A stretch of 64,000 nt of DNA. It comes from Sphingomonas vulcanisoli. Lineage in GTDB: Bacteria > Pseudomonadota > Alphaproteobacteria > Sphingomonadales > Sphingomonadaceae. The position numbers and the translations under genes are program-made. Location of the stretch: the NCBI RefSeq assembly GCF_011761305.1, contig NZ_JAAOZC010000001.1:248001-312000 (forward strand). The letters run 5' to 3'. The notes beneath the pieces were generated by a model. The model made no database searches and was not told the DNA's origin. It was given only the letters and a program-made list of their open reading frames with translations. Shown here piece by piece: positions 43,207-52,961 of this stretch; the stretch's first letter is position 1, and each line of letters starts with the position of its first letter.

Positions 43207-44667
43207 ATGCTAATGACCCCCATCGGTGTGCCGGTGCCCGCGAAGCCTGCCATGCGACCGCATTACGATCTGGTCGTAATCGGCAGTGGGCCGTCAGGCC
43301 GACGCGGGGCCGTACAGGCGGCGAAGCTCGGGAAATCGGTATTGGTGGTGGAGAAGGGGCGGCGCGTCGGCGGCGTTTCGGTTCACACCGGCACGATTCC
43401 GTCCAAAACGATGCGCGAGACGGTGCTCAATCTCTCGGGCTGGCGCGAGCGGGGCTTCTATGGACGCAGCTATCGTGTGAAGCAGGATATCTCGGCCGCG
43501 GACCTGATGGGCCGGCTGCACAAGACGCTGAGCTACGAAGTGGAGGTGCTGGAGCACCAATTCCATCGCAACGGCGTCCAATGGGCGCATGGCATGGCGC
43601 GCTTCGTTGATCCCCATACGATCGAGATCGTTGCCGATGATGGCGATTGCCGACGGGTGAAGGCGGACCGCGTGTTGCTCGCCTGCGGCACCAAGCCGTT
43701 TCGTCCCGATTATGTGCCGTTCGATGGATCGATCGTGCTCGACGGCGACGAAATCCTCGATATCGAGCGGCTGCCGAGGAGCCTGACCGTGATCGGCGCG
43801 GGTGTGATCGGGGTGGAATATGCCACGATCTTTTCGGCGCTGGACGTCGCGGTCACGCTGATCGAGCCGCGCGAGACCTTCCTCGATTTCATCGACAAGG
43901 AGCTGATGGAAGAGTTTGTTCACGAGCTGCGCGATCGCAATGTCGGTTTGCAGCTCGGATCAGCGGTCAAGGAAATCGCCGTTGCGAACGGTCGCGCGCG
44001 GTGTCGGCTGGAGAATGGTCGCAGCGTGGTCAGCGACATGCTGTTGTTCGCGGCGGGCCGGGTCGGCGCCGTGCAGGGGCTGGACCTCGAGAATGCCGGG
44101 CTTACCGCCGATCATCGCGGCCGGCTCTCGGTCGATGGCCAAACGATGCAGACCACGCAGCCCCACATCTACGCCACCGGCGATCTGATCGGCTTTCCCA
44201 GCCTTGCCTCCACCTCGATGGAGCAGGGCCGTTTGGCGACATTGCATGCTTTCGGCCACCAGCCGCCGTCGCCGCCGGAATTCTTTCCGTACGGTATCTA
44301 TTCGGTGCCGGAGATATCGGTGGTGGGGATGAGCGAGGAGGAGGTGCAGCGCCGCGGTATCGCCTATGAAACCGGTATCGCCCGGTTTCGCGAAACCTCG
44401 CGCGGCCACATCATGGGGCTGGAGAACGGGATGATGAAGATGCTCTTCTCCATCAAGTCGCGCCGCCTGCTGGGCGTCCACATCATTGGCGAAGGTGCGA
44501 CCGAGCTCATCCATATCGGCCATGCGGTGCTCAACCTCAAAGGCACGATCGATTACTTCCTCCAGAACACGTTCAACTACCCGACGCTGGCGGAAGCCTA
44601 TAAGATCGCCGGCCTGGATGCCTGGAACAAGCTGCAAGCGGCGGTCCCGCTGAAAGTGTCGAACTGA
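43207..44667 (+). CDS. sthA: Soluble pyridine nucleotide transhydrogenase
   Basis: 486 residues of the flavoprotein disulfide reductase fold. The FAD fold is YDLVVIGSGPSGRRGAVQAA. The site of the redox Cys pair reads GGVSVHTGTIPSKTM: as in SthA, and unlike dihydrolipoamide dehydrogenase, the disulfide is lost. The NAD(P) fold is LTVIGAGVIGVEYATIF, and IYATGDLIGFPSLAS is the second FAD motif. It balances NADPH and NADH by direct hydride transfer. The ATG at 43207 has AGGG about 8 bases upstream; starts at 43123 (upstream) and 43252 remain possible. Confidence 0.9.
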   Translation: MLMTPIGVPVPAKPAMRPHYDLVVIGSGPSGRRGAVQAAKLGKSVLVVEKGRRVGGVSVHTGTIPSKTMRETVLNLSGWRERGFYGRSYRVKQDISAADLMGRLHKTLSYEVEVLEHQFHRNGVQWAHGMARFVDPHTIEIVADDGDCRRVKADRVLLACGTKPFRPDYVPFDGSIVLDGDEILDIERLPRSLTVIGAGVIGVEYATIFSALDVAVTLIEPRETFLDFIDKELMEEFVHELRDRNVGLQLGSAVKEIAVANGRARCRLENGRSVVSDMLLFAAGRVGAVQGLDLENAGLTADHRGRLSVDGQTMQTTQPHIYATGDLIGFPSLASTSMEQGRLATLHAFGHQPPSPPEFFPYGIYSVPEISVVGMSEEEVQRRGIAYETGIARFRETSRGHIMGLENGMMKMLFSIKSRRLLGVHIIGEGATELIHIGHAVLNLKGTIDYFLQNTFNYPTLAEAYKIAGLDAWNKLQAAVPLKVSN

Positions 44668-44723
44668 CCAAATCCGTCGTTTTGACCTGGCCAGAGGCGG
44701 CTTTGGCCCGCTAGGGGTGGCCT

Positions 44724-45245
44724 ATGGCAAACGGCTGGATCATCGATGAAGAGGCGCGGCTGCAGACGCTGCGCTCCTTCGGCATATTGGACAGCGCCGC
44801 CGAGGACGCATTCGACACTTTGGTCGAGAAAGCCTCCGCGCTTTGCGAGACGCCCGTTGCGCTGATCACGCTGCTCGATCGGGACCGCCAGTGGTTCAAG
44901 GCGGCGATCGGAACGGAGATTCGTGAGACACCTATAGAGCTGGCGATCTGCACGCATGCCCTGGCGCACGGCGGCACTTTGGTGATCACGGACCTCAGCG
45001 AAGACGAGAGGACCAGCAGCAATCCCCTCGTGGCCAGCGAGCCGCACGCACGCTTTTATGCCGGATCGCCGATTGTGGTGGAGGGTCAGGCGCTCGGCAC
45101 GCTCTGCGTGCTATCGTTCGCGCCGAGACCGAAAGGGCTTTCCGAGGTGCAGCGATCCGGCCTGGAAGGCTTGGCGACCGAGGCCGCGCGACTGATCGTC
45201 AAGGATCGGTTGGAAGGGAAAGCGGTGCCTGCGGACAGGCGTTGA
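44724..45245 (+). CDS. Stand-alone GAF-domain protein
   Basis: 173 residues forming one GAF domain (about 20-160: EDAFDTLVEKASALCETPVA, IELAICTHALAHGG, FYAGSPIVVEGQALGTLCVL). Related solo GAF domains bind small ligands or redox cofactors and act as sensors for separate kinases or cyclases. No output domain is fused. It starts 56 bases after sthA, and the next gene follows on the same strand. Confidence 0.82.
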   Translation: MANGWIIDEEARLQTLRSFGILDSAAEDAFDTLVEKASALCETPVALITLLDRDRQWFKAAIGTEIRETPIELAICTHALAHGGTLVITDLSEDERTSSNPLVASEPHARFYAGSPIVVEGQALGTLCVLSFAPRPKGLSEVQRSGLEGLATEAARLIVKDRLEGKAVPADRR

Positions 45246-45298
45246 AAGGCGCCCGGTCCTCGGCATGGTTGCGCGGACGAAGATCGGCTCTGGAGACG

Positions 45299-45742
45299 AT
45301 GATGGCGAACCTGTCCGCTAAGGCCCCTTGGCACCTTTGGCTCGTCGGTATTGTGGCGGTCCTGTTCAACGCAATAGGCGTGTTCGATTTTGTGATGAGC
45401 ATGGCACAAGGCGCCGCCTATCAGGCGCGGGCCGGCATGACCGCCGAGCAAATCGCGCATTATCAGGACTTGCCAGCGTGGATGATTATCACGTGGGCGG
45501 TAGGTGTGTTCGCGGCTTTCGCGGCATCGATCCTGTTGCTGCTGCGTCGGCGCGCGTCTTATCCCGTGTTCGTTCTGTCGCTAGCCGCGTTTCTGATCAG
45601 CCTGGACTACACATATCTGCTTACCCACGATGGCGCGATTATGGGACCGCAGATGGCGATTACCAGCGCTGTCATTACCGTGTTTCTGCTACTCTTCTGT
45701 TGGTATTCGCGCTGGATGATCGGGCGAGGCAAGTTGGTCTGA
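45299..45742 (+). CDS. Four-TM membrane protein of unknown function
   Basis: About 147 residues with four hydrophobic segments (HLWLVGIVAVLFNAIGVFDF, MIITWAVGVFAAFAASILLL, YPVFVLSLAAFLISLDYTYL, ITSAVITVFLLLFCWYSRW). The ATG at 45299 has GGAG at 45292-45295; a TTG at 45242 that would overlap the GAF gene looks like a shadow. I recognise no named family, but the architecture (a small sensor-like membrane protein) is common. Function unknown. Confidence 0.75.
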   Translation: MMANLSAKAPWHLWLVGIVAVLFNAIGVFDFVMSMAQGAAYQARAGMTAEQIAHYQDLPAWMIITWAVGVFAAFAASILLLLRRRASYPVFVLSLAAFLISLDYTYLLTHDGAIMGPQMAITSAVITVFLLLFCWYSRWMIGRGKLV

Positions 45743-45761
45743 CGGAACAAGGCACCTGCCG

Positions 45762-46598
45762 CTAGGCGCGCAATTGTCGTGCGATGCAGCCTTTTGCCTG
45801 CGCGGCCAGCCACAGGCGTCCCATACCTTCGTTCAGCGCGGGCGGATCGATGGGGCATAAACCGGATCCAGGGTAGAAGCTCATCTCGCCGAACAGCGGC
45901 TGTTCATCGGGCTGATAGAAATCCACCCTCACAAAGTCGAAGTCGGCGGCCAGGGTTTCGGCTGCGTCCAGCATCGCTTGCAGGGCGGTCGGACGTGCGA
46001 CCGTCGACTTGTCACTGCCCAAAGCATGCCAGTCTCGATCATACAGTACCCAGCGGTGGCGCCGTTCGCGATCCAGGTGAACTTGGACGTGCGTCGCTTG
46101 TCCGCCGAATACGAAAACCTTGTAGTCGAGCGGCAGCTCGCCATCCCTACCGATCATCGGCTCGATCAGCAGCCCGCGGGGGATGTGGGCGTAAGCCCAC
46201 TCATCAAGCCACCATCCGTAATGGCCGCGCATCCATTTGGCCGACGAAGATCGCGCCCTGCGCCAGTCGGCTGCACCGCTCCGGACGAAGACGTTCTGAT
46301 TGCAACCATGGCGCGATTTGACGACAATCGGCCCGTCCACAGGGGCTTGCAGCGGCAGCTCGATCCCTGACCAGAGCAGAGGTACGACCCACTCCCGTCC
46401 CAACTGGCTCGCCGCAAAAGCCTTTGCGGTCACCTTGTCGGCTAACAACGGCATTCTTGGATCCCGGTCGAACAATTTTCTTACCTGGATCAACTCGGTC
46501 AACAACGTCGGAACGGTAAGCTTTGGCACGCGCCCATGACGCCACAAATAGGTCAGGCCTATACGCACGCGCGCTGCAGTCTCGCTTTCAAACATCAT
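45762..46598 (-). CDS. TupA-like ATP-grasp protein
   Basis: 278 residues. The central part PIVVKSRHGCNQNVF and the later DYKVFVFGGQATHVQVHLDR, FVRVDFYQPDEQPLFGEMSF match the TupA-like ATP-grasp family, in which Lys, Glu, Asp and Glu residues of these blocks bind ATP-Mg. TupA ligates amino acids or uronate units in teichuronopeptide or surface polysaccharide synthesis; in Gram-negatives members usually sit in capsule or glycan loci. Here it stands alone, convergent with the membrane protein gene. Acceptor unknown. Confidence 0.78.
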   Translation of the reverse strand: MMFESETAARVRIGLTYLWRHGRVPKLTVPTLLTELIQVRKLFDRDPRMPLLADKVTAKAFAASQLGREWVVPLLWSGIELPLQAPVDGPIVVKSRHGCNQNVFVRSGAADWRRARSSSAKWMRGHYGWWLDEWAYAHIPRGLLIEPMIGRDGELPLDYKVFVFGGQATHVQVHLDRERRHRWVLYDRDWHALGSDKSTVARPTALQAMLDAAETLAADFDFVRVDFYQPDEQPLFGEMSFYPGSGLCPIDPPALNEGMGRLWLAAQAKGCIARQLRA

Positions 46599-46979
46599 CG
46601 GGCTTTTGCAATCGTCGACACTTAAGCAGCCCCAAGCCTGATTGTTCTACGACCGATCCCGCAATCGGCCATCAACTTGGCTCCCTGCGACGGTGGGTTG
46701 ATGAGATGGTATCAACCTGCCAGCACGCTGAAATGTTCAGGAGTAACGCAGAAGATGAAGCCCAGCCCGCCTGGGGCAATCAGCATTTGGGCGCCGCTCA
46801 TATCTCCGCGATGCTTCCAGCGGAACCGGTTGATCGCATCATGCCACTGCGTTCGACCGCCCGGCGGCCAAGCGCCGAACCTTGCGGTGACCTAAGGTGA
46901 TTGCCGCCGGTCATAACGAACGAGCTTGGAACCGGCAGGATCGGATACCAGTTTCGTACCTAGTAGGCCGGGGGATTGC
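46599..46979. other. Divergent intergenic region, no gene seen
   Basis: 381 bases between divergent starts of the ATP-grasp gene and the large hybrid kinase. Short open frames here lack ribosome sites and domain-like sequence. Both promoters should lie here. A TTG at 46926 is an alternative kinase start. Confidence 0.5.
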
Positions 46980-49900
46980 GTGACCAAACTCGCCGATGTC
47001 TTTCCAGGATCTGGCGAGATGGCCGCGCTCATGCGCAACAACGATTGGGAGCGGTCGTCACTCGGGCCCGTCGATCGGTGGCCGGAAGCCCTCAAGACGG
47101 CGGTACGCATCCTGCTGACCAGCCGGTTCGATATGTGGGTTGGCTGGGGTGACGATGTCGCATTTCTCTACAATGACGCCTACCGCCCGACGCTCGGCAG
47201 CAAACATCCGGCGTCACTCGCCAAACCGACCAGAGAGTTGTGGGCGGAAATCTGGCCCGACGTCGGCCCGCTGATCGAGCAGGTGTATCGTACAGGGGAG
47301 GCTACGTGGAGCGAAGCGATGCTCCTGTTGCTCGAGCGCAATGGCTATTCGGAAGAGACCTATCACACCTTTTCCTACAGCCCGATTTTCGATGATGACG
47401 GCAAGGTAGGTGGGCTCCTTTGTGCGGTCGTCGAGGAAACCAACCGGGTCATCGATCGGCGCCGATTGGAATCGCTGCGTATTCTGGGAGCAGAACTGAC
47501 GAGCGCAGAGTCCCCGCAAGAGGTTCTCGGTGCGGCCCAGAATGCGCTGATGAGCAATACCAAGGATATCCCGTTCAGCCTGACCTACATGTTCTACGAT
47601 GGCGATGCGCACCTTATCGATCGTTCGGGGTTCGCAGGCGCGCCGTCGGATCGTGTCGAGCGGCTGATCGCCAAGCAAAACAAGCGGTGGCCGCTTCACG
47701 ATGACGGCGCTCTCATCAATCTCGATCCCGGATGGCCGAGTGGTGCCTGGAGCCGATCGCCTCATCAAGCCACCGTCGTCTCGCTACGAGGGCAGGGCGG
47801 CGAGGACGCTCATGGCGCCATCGTGATCGGTCTTAATCCTCATCGTCCGGCGAACGCGGAATATTTCAGCTATTTGAAATTGCTTGGAGCGCAGATCGCA
47901 TCCGGCCTTGCCAGTTCCCAGGCGCGTGACGCAGCGCGTCGCCGCGCGGCGGCGTTGGCTGAAGTGGCGTCGCTCCGCGAGCAGGCCGAACAGACGCTGC
48001 GCCAGGTCAATGCCCAGCTCGCTGTCGAAGTCGAAACGCGAACGCTGGAGCGTGACCGTCTTCGAAATCTGTTTCAGCGCGCGCCGGGCTTCATGTGCGT
48101 GCTGCAGGGCCCGGACCATGTCTTCGAGTTCATGAATGAGGCCTATTACCAGCTGGTCGGTCATCGCGACCTGATCGGCTTGCCGGTGGCGGTCGCGCTC
48201 CCTGAAATTCTGGGACAAGGCTTCATCGAGTTGCTCGATGAAGTTTTTCACAGTGGACGGCCCTTCATTGGCCGAAAGATGGAAGCCAATCTTCAGCGCG
48301 CGCCCGGCAGTCCGCTCGAAAAACGGTATCTTAACCTTGTCTACCAGCCGATCGTCGAGGCCGACGGCAGCATTTCCGGCATATTCGCCGAGGGTCATGA
48401 CGTTACCGATCAAGTCGTCAGCGAAGCCGCTCTCCAAGAACTGAACGCTGAACTTGAGCGCAAGATCATCGAACGGACCCAGGCGCGCGGTCTCACCTGG
48501 CAACTGAGCCCGGATTTGTTGGGGGCACTTAACTCCGAAGGCTATTTCGAGACCTCGAATCCAGCCTGGCAAACGGTGCTCGGTTGGAGCGAGGCCGAGG
48601 TCGCCAGCCACTCCATCTTTGATTTCCTTCATCCAGATGACGTCGAACGTACGCGCGGAGGCTTCCTGCTAACCCAACAGGGGCAGGCCGCGATCCGCTT
48701 TCCAAACCGATTTCGATGTAAAGACGGGAATTATCGCTGGATCAGTTGGGTCGGCGTCCCTGAGGAAGGGATGGTCTATTGCTCGGGCCGTGACATCACC
48801 GAAGATGTTGCCGCGCAGGAAGAGCGCGATCGCCTCTGGACGCTGACCGAGGATTTGCTGGCTCGGGCGGACTATGCGGGCAACCTGATCGCGGTCAATC
48901 CGGCATGGACGCGCGTGCTGGGCTGGTCGGAGAAAAAACTTCTTACGGAGCCGTATGCAGCGATAATCCATCCCGATAACGTGCCGGACGTCACAGCTGC
49001 TCTGGCGGAAATGGGGAGGACTGGGCAGCCGACGCGCTTCGAGAACAAGATCCTTGCGGCTGACGGTCAATGGACACCGATCGGCTGGACCGTTTCTCCC
49101 GAACCGGGCGCTGATTTCTTCATTGCCATCGGCCGGGACCTTCGCAGCGATAAGGCACGGGAGCGTGAACTTATCGAGGCGCAGGAAGCGCTGCGCCAAT
49201 CTCAGAAGATGGAGGCCGTCGGCCAACTCACGGGCGGAATAGCGCACGACTTCAACAATCTGCTCGCCGGGATCAGCGGTAACCTGGAATTGCTGGAGCT
49301 TCGCCTGAGCCGCGGCGAAACGACCAGCCTCGATCGCTACGTTAGCAACGCCCAGGACGGAACACGACGTGCCGCATCGCTGACGCAGCGCCTGCTCGCT
49401 TTTTCACGCCGCCAGACGCTCGATCCCAAGGCCATCGATGTCAATGCTTTGATCAGCGGAATGGAGGATCTCATCCGCCGCACGGTTGGGCCGGCGATAG
49501 AGGTGGAAGTGGTCGGCGCCGGTGGGCTGTGGACGACCATGGTCGATCCATCGCAGCTTGAGAATGCCTTGTTGAATCTGGTGATCAATGCCCGCGATGC
49601 CATGTCGGGCATGGGCCGGATCACGATCGAGACGGCCAACAAATGGCTGGACGACCGCGCCGGCAAAGCCAGAGAACTCCCGCCGGGTCAGTATATCTCG
49701 CTCTGTGTCACCGATACCGGCACGGGGATGTCGTCCGACGTGATTGAGCAGGCGTTTGATCCCTTCTTCACCACCAAGCCGCTTGGCCAAGGAACTGGGC
49801 TCGGCCTTTCGATGATCCACGGCTTTGTCCGCCAGTCCGGTGGTCAGGTGCGGATCTATTCGGAATTGGGGCAGGGCACGACGATGTGCCTTTATCTTCC

Positions 49901-50339
49901 GCGTTTCGCCGGTGCCGCCGAGGCCGAAGCCGGCGCCGAAACCCACCAATCGCCCGAGGAGGGGCACGGCGAAACGATCGTCGTCATCGACGATGAGGAA
50001 TCAGTCCGCGCATTGGTGGTCGAGGTTCTGAATGACGCGGGATACACCGTCGTCGAAGCCAAAGACGGCCCTTCCGGGCTGGAGGCGTTGCGATCGGAGC
50101 GTAAGGTGGATCTCCTGATCACCGACGTCGGGCTACCCGGCGGGTTGAACGGGCGGCAGGTCGCGGACGCGGCAAGAGTATTCCGGGAAAACCTGCAAAT
50201 CCTGTTTATCACCGGTTATGCGGAGAATGCAGCGGTGGGCAATGGCTTCCTGGAGCATGGCATGGAAGTCATCACCAAGCCCTTCGGGGTTACAGCGCTT
50301 GCGGCCAAAGTTCGCGATATGCTCGATCGGCGGCTGTGA
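46980..50339 (+). CDS. Multi-PAS/GAF hybrid sensor histidine kinase
   Basis: About 1119 residues, with no membrane segment. In order: a PAS-like domain (about 20-155, WVGWGDDVAFLYNDAYRPTL), a GAF-like domain (about 160-315), a PAS domain (about 350-480), two more PAS domains (about 500-725, with TSNPAWQTVLGWSEAEVASH and AVNPAWTRVLGWSEKKLL), HisKA with His756 (GGIAHDFNNLL), HATPase (VTDTGTGMSSD, GTGLGLSMIHG) and a receiver with Asp1049 (LLITDVGLPG). The GTG at 46980 after GGGGG is preferred to a TTG at 46926. Ligands of the PAS/GAF domains are unknown; no response regulator gene adjoins. Confidence 0.9.
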   Translation: MTKLADVFPGSGEMAALMRNNDWERSSLGPVDRWPEALKTAVRILLTSRFDMWVGWGDDVAFLYNDAYRPTLGSKHPASLAKPTRELWAEIWPDVGPLIEQVYRTGEATWSEAMLLLLERNGYSEETYHTFSYSPIFDDDGKVGGLLCAVVEETNRVIDRRRLESLRILGAELTSAESPQEVLGAAQNALMSNTKDIPFSLTYMFYDGDAHLIDRSGFAGAPSDRVERLIAKQNKRWPLHDDGALINLDPGWPSGAWSRSPHQATVVSLRGQGGEDAHGAIVIGLNPHRPANAEYFSYLKLLGAQIASGLASSQARDAARRRAAALAEVASLREQAEQTLRQVNAQLAVEVETRTLERDRLRNLFQRAPGFMCVLQGPDHVFEFMNEAYYQLVGHRDLIGLPVAVALPEILGQGFIELLDEVFHSGRPFIGRKMEANLQRAPGSPLEKRYLNLVYQPIVEADGSISGIFAEGHDVTDQVVSEAALQELNAELERKIIERTQARGLTWQLSPDLLGALNSEGYFETSNPAWQTVLGWSEAEVASHSIFDFLHPDDVERTRGGFLLTQQGQAAIRFPNRFRCKDGNYRWISWVGVPEEGMVYCSGRDITEDVAAQEERDRLWTLTEDLLARADYAGNLIAVNPAWTRVLGWSEKKLLTEPYAAIIHPDNVPDVTAALAEMGRTGQPTRFENKILAADGQWTPIGWTVSPEPGADFFIAIGRDLRSDKARERELIEAQEALRQSQKMEAVGQLTGGIAHDFNNLLAGISGNLELLELRLSRGETTSLDRYVSNAQDGTRRAASLTQRLLAFSRRQTLDPKAIDVNALISGMEDLIRRTVGPAIEVEVVGAGGLWTTMVDPSQLENALLNLVINARDAMSGMGRITIETANKWLDDRAGKARELPPGQYISLCVTDTGTGMSSDVIEQAFDPFFTTKPLGQGTGLGLSMIHGFVRQSGGQVRIYSELGQGTTMCLYLPRFAGAAEAEAGAETHQSPEEGHGETIVVIDDEESVRALVVEVLNDAGYTVVEAKDGPSGLEALRSERKVDLLITDVGLPGGLNGRQVADAARVFRENLQILFITGYAENAAVGNGFLEHGMEVITKPFGVTALAAKVRDMLDRRL

Positions 50340-50972
50340 TCTGCCGGTCATCGCTCGGACCGTCTCGCGCTGAATCAGATGGGCGCACCCTCGATAATGT
50401 GAACGGTTAGACCGCCTGCCGTTCGCGCCTTTTGCCGCATGATGCGAAGATCGTCCACGCCCGGCTGTTGAGGCAAGCAGGCGCCGCCACCTGCGCGGCG
50501 CGGCTCTCGATCGGCTCGGGCTTTCGTTGCCGTCTAGCGGGCGTGCAGTGGAAGGCTGAAGGCCAGCATAGCCGTGCAGGCGCACGGACAAGGCGTCGAC
50601 CTCCTGGCGGAGCGGCGAGGCGACCATTTTCACGAGTGAGATCTGCGGACCGGGCTTGCGGCCCCGTGACCGCTCAGAGAGGACGCTGGTGTGGACCGGC
50701 CCGAATTGATCGATGGACCCAACCGCTACGTGTGCCCAGCACGCTCAGTTGCAAGCGGCGGCGACGCACAACAAGTCGCAGTTTGCGATAGCAGCTATCG
50801 CAGCCATCAATTCGACGGCGTCGCGCGCGGCGCATACGCCGGTCATAGCTGAAGGGCCGGTCCGCCCTAACGGGAAGTTCGGACCTCGACCTGATGCCTC
50901 ACGCCTGTCAGAAACCGCGAAGACCATAACGGGCGCAGTGTTCATCATCCTGTGCTGTCCGGAGGGGACGTC
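50340..50972. other. 633-bp region with no convincing gene
   Basis: The stretch between the kinase stop and the flavin monooxygenase start holds several short frames on both strands, but none has a ribosome site or domain-like sequence. It contains a perfect 19-bp palindrome at 50784-50802 and ends with the ribosome site GGAGGGG (50961-50967). It may be a decayed gene plus a promoter/leader. Confidence 0.55.
50784..50802. promoter_or_regulatory. Perfect 19-bp palindrome upstream of monooxygenase/SDR pair
   Basis: TGCGATAGC-a-GCTATCGCA, two exact 9-bp arms around one base, lies 170 bases before the monooxygenase start. Arm length and the single central base suit a TetR-type operator or a stable hairpin. 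No regulator gene is adjacent. Confidence 0.45.
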
Positions 50973-52097
50973 ATGATCGTGCAGAAAGTCCTGGTTGTGG
51001 GCGCGGGCCTTGCCGGCCTGTCGGCGGCGATCGCGCTCGCGCAGCGCGGGGTACAGGTCACGATTGCGACGCTTGATCCGCGGGCCGAGGGCACATCGAT
51101 CACGATCACCAATCGTGCAGTCGACGCGGTCGAGGCGCTCGGCGTGCTCGACGCCTGCTTGGCCGAGGGCCTGACGCCGGCGGACGGGAAGTCGATCTTC
51201 TCGGCCGTGTGGGACGGCGCGGGCAACCCTGTGCCGGTGCCGACGTCACCGATCCCGCCGACGCGGCTGCCGGCCTACATTGCCATCTATCGCCCCGATC
51301 TCAGCCGCATTCTCACTGACGCCGCAGAGGCGGCCGGCGTCACGATCCGCGCGGGCGTCTCGTTCACTGCGCTGGAGGACAAGGGATCGCATGTCGACGT
51401 CGCGTTCACCGATGGCGCGCGCGACCGGTTCGATCTGGTCGTCGGCGCGGACGGCGCGCATTCCGCGGTACGCCGTGTCATCCATCCCGGCATTGCGCCG
51501 ATCTATACCGGCTGGATGAGCTTTCGCCTGGTGCTGGAAGACGGCCCGGACGGCCCGGCGGGTTTTTACACCCTGCCCGCCGGCAGCGGCATGCTGGCGA
51601 CCGTACGATTGCCAGGCAACCGGCTCTATCTCGCGGCGGGCAAGCAAATGGAGAATCGCCGGATCGACCAGGCCGAGGCGGTGGCGCTGCTCGATACGGT
51701 GCTGGCGCCGTATAGCGCACCGCTGATCCGCGCGATCAGCAACCGTCTGCAAGACCAGCCGAAGGTCTTCGCGCGCCCGTTCGATTATGTGCTGGTGCCT
51801 TCGCCCTGGCATCGCGGGCGCGTGACGGTCATCGGCGATGCCGCGCACGCGACGACGCCCAACCTTGCCTCGGGTGGCAGCATCGCGCTCGAGGACGGCG
51901 TCGTGCTGGCGGAGGAGCTGGAAAAGGCCGACAGCGTCGCGGGGGCGCTCGATGCCTTCATGGCGCGGCGCTATGCGCGCTGCGCGATGGTCGTCGAAAC
52001 CAGCCTCGCCATGATGCGCCGGGCGGATGACGGAGACCCTGCCGGGAACGCCGCCTTGCGCGCCCAGGCGATGGCCGAACTCGTAAAGCCCTATTGA
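50973..52097 (+). CDS. FAD-dependent monooxygenase (PHBH family)
   Basis: 374 residues. The N-terminal FAD motif is KVLVVGAGLAGLSAAIALAQ, and RVTVIGDAAHATTPNLASGG is the GD motif of aromatic hydroxylases. A PHBH/salicylate-hydroxylase-like fold is implied. The ATG at 50973 has GGAGGGG 5 bases upstream; the frame extends 21 bases earlier without benefit. It should hydroxylate an organic substrate using NAD(P)H and O2. The next gene, an SDR, follows after 15 bases, so the two probably form one operon. Confidence 0.9.
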   Translation: MIVQKVLVVGAGLAGLSAAIALAQRGVQVTIATLDPRAEGTSITITNRAVDAVEALGVLDACLAEGLTPADGKSIFSAVWDGAGNPVPVPTSPIPPTRLPAYIAIYRPDLSRILTDAAEAAGVTIRAGVSFTALEDKGSHVDVAFTDGARDRFDLVVGADGAHSAVRRVIHPGIAPIYTGWMSFRLVLEDGPDGPAGFYTLPAGSGMLATVRLPGNRLYLAAGKQMENRRIDQAEAVALLDTVLAPYSAPLIRAISNRLQDQPKVFARPFDYVLVPSPWHRGRVTVIGDAAHATTPNLASGGSIALEDGVVLAEELEKADSVAGALDAFMARRYARCAMVVETSLAMMRRADDGDPAGNAALRAQAMAELVKPY

Positions 52098-52112
52098 GCC
52101 GAAGGATATGCA

Positions 52113-52883
52113 ATGACCCGTCCCATCGCCCTGATCACCGGCGCCTCCGCGGGCATTGGCGCGGCATTCGCGCGGCAGATCGCTGCGCGCGGCTACGATC
52201 TGGTCCTCGTCGCCCGGCGCGAAGACCGGCTGCGCGCGCTGGCTGGCGAATTGGCCACCGATAGCGAAATTCTGGCCGCCGACCTGGAATCGGATGCCGG
52301 CATCGCGCTTGTCGAAGCCCGAATCGCAGACGGCCCGGCGCTGACGCTCGTCATCAACAATGCCGGATTCGCGGCGCGCGGCGCGGTCGCGACGCTCGAT
52401 CCGGACCGCCTGACCGCGATGCTGCGGCTCAATGTCATCGCACTCAGTCGCCTGTCGCACGCCGCGATGCAGCGCATGGTGGCGGACGGCGCGGGGGCGA
52501 TCATCAATGTCGCATCGGGGACGGCCTTCCATCAAATCCCCGGCAATGCCGGGTATGGCGCATCGAAAAGCTATGTGACCGCCTTCACCCGCCACATGCA
52601 GGGAGAGGCCCGCGGGACGGGAGTCGCCGTGCAATTGCTCGTGCCGGGTGTGATCGACACCGAGTTTCACAGCATCGCTGCGACCTCGATCGACCGTTAT
52701 CCGCCGGGAATGGTCATGCAGGTGGACGACCTGGTCGCCGCCTCTCTGACCGCACTGGATCGCGGCGAGGCCGTCTGCATTCCCTCGCTCGCCGATGTCG
52801 GACTATGGGATGGATTTACCGAGGCCGAAGCCGCGCTCGCGCCCAACGTGTCGCGGCAAAAGCCGGCCGAGCGCTATCGCTAG
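52113..52883 (+). CDS. Short-chain dehydrogenase/reductase
   Basis: 256 residues of classical SDR type: TGASAGIGAAF (cofactor binding), NNAGFAARG, catalytic Ser in INVASGTAF and YGASK with catalytic Tyr and Lys. The residues after the second strand (VARREDR) suggest NADP(H). It follows the flavin monooxygenase by 15 bp and may oxidise or reduce its product or an unrelated alcohol or ketone. Confidence 0.9.
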   Translation: MTRPIALITGASAGIGAAFARQIAARGYDLVLVARREDRLRALAGELATDSEILAADLESDAGIALVEARIADGPALTLVINNAGFAARGAVATLDPDRLTAMLRLNVIALSRLSHAAMQRMVADGAGAIINVASGTAFHQIPGNAGYGASKSYVTAFTRHMQGEARGTGVAVQLLVPGVIDTEFHSIAATSIDRYPPGMVMQVDDLVAASLTALDRGEAVCIPSLADVGLWDGFTEAEAALAPNVSRQKPAERYR

Positions 52884-52961
52884 GCCATGCGGCCGAGCCC
52901 GCGGTATGGACAATTCACCAGCGCCGTCCTGTCCGCATATAGTCGGACAGCTGCGGTCCGC

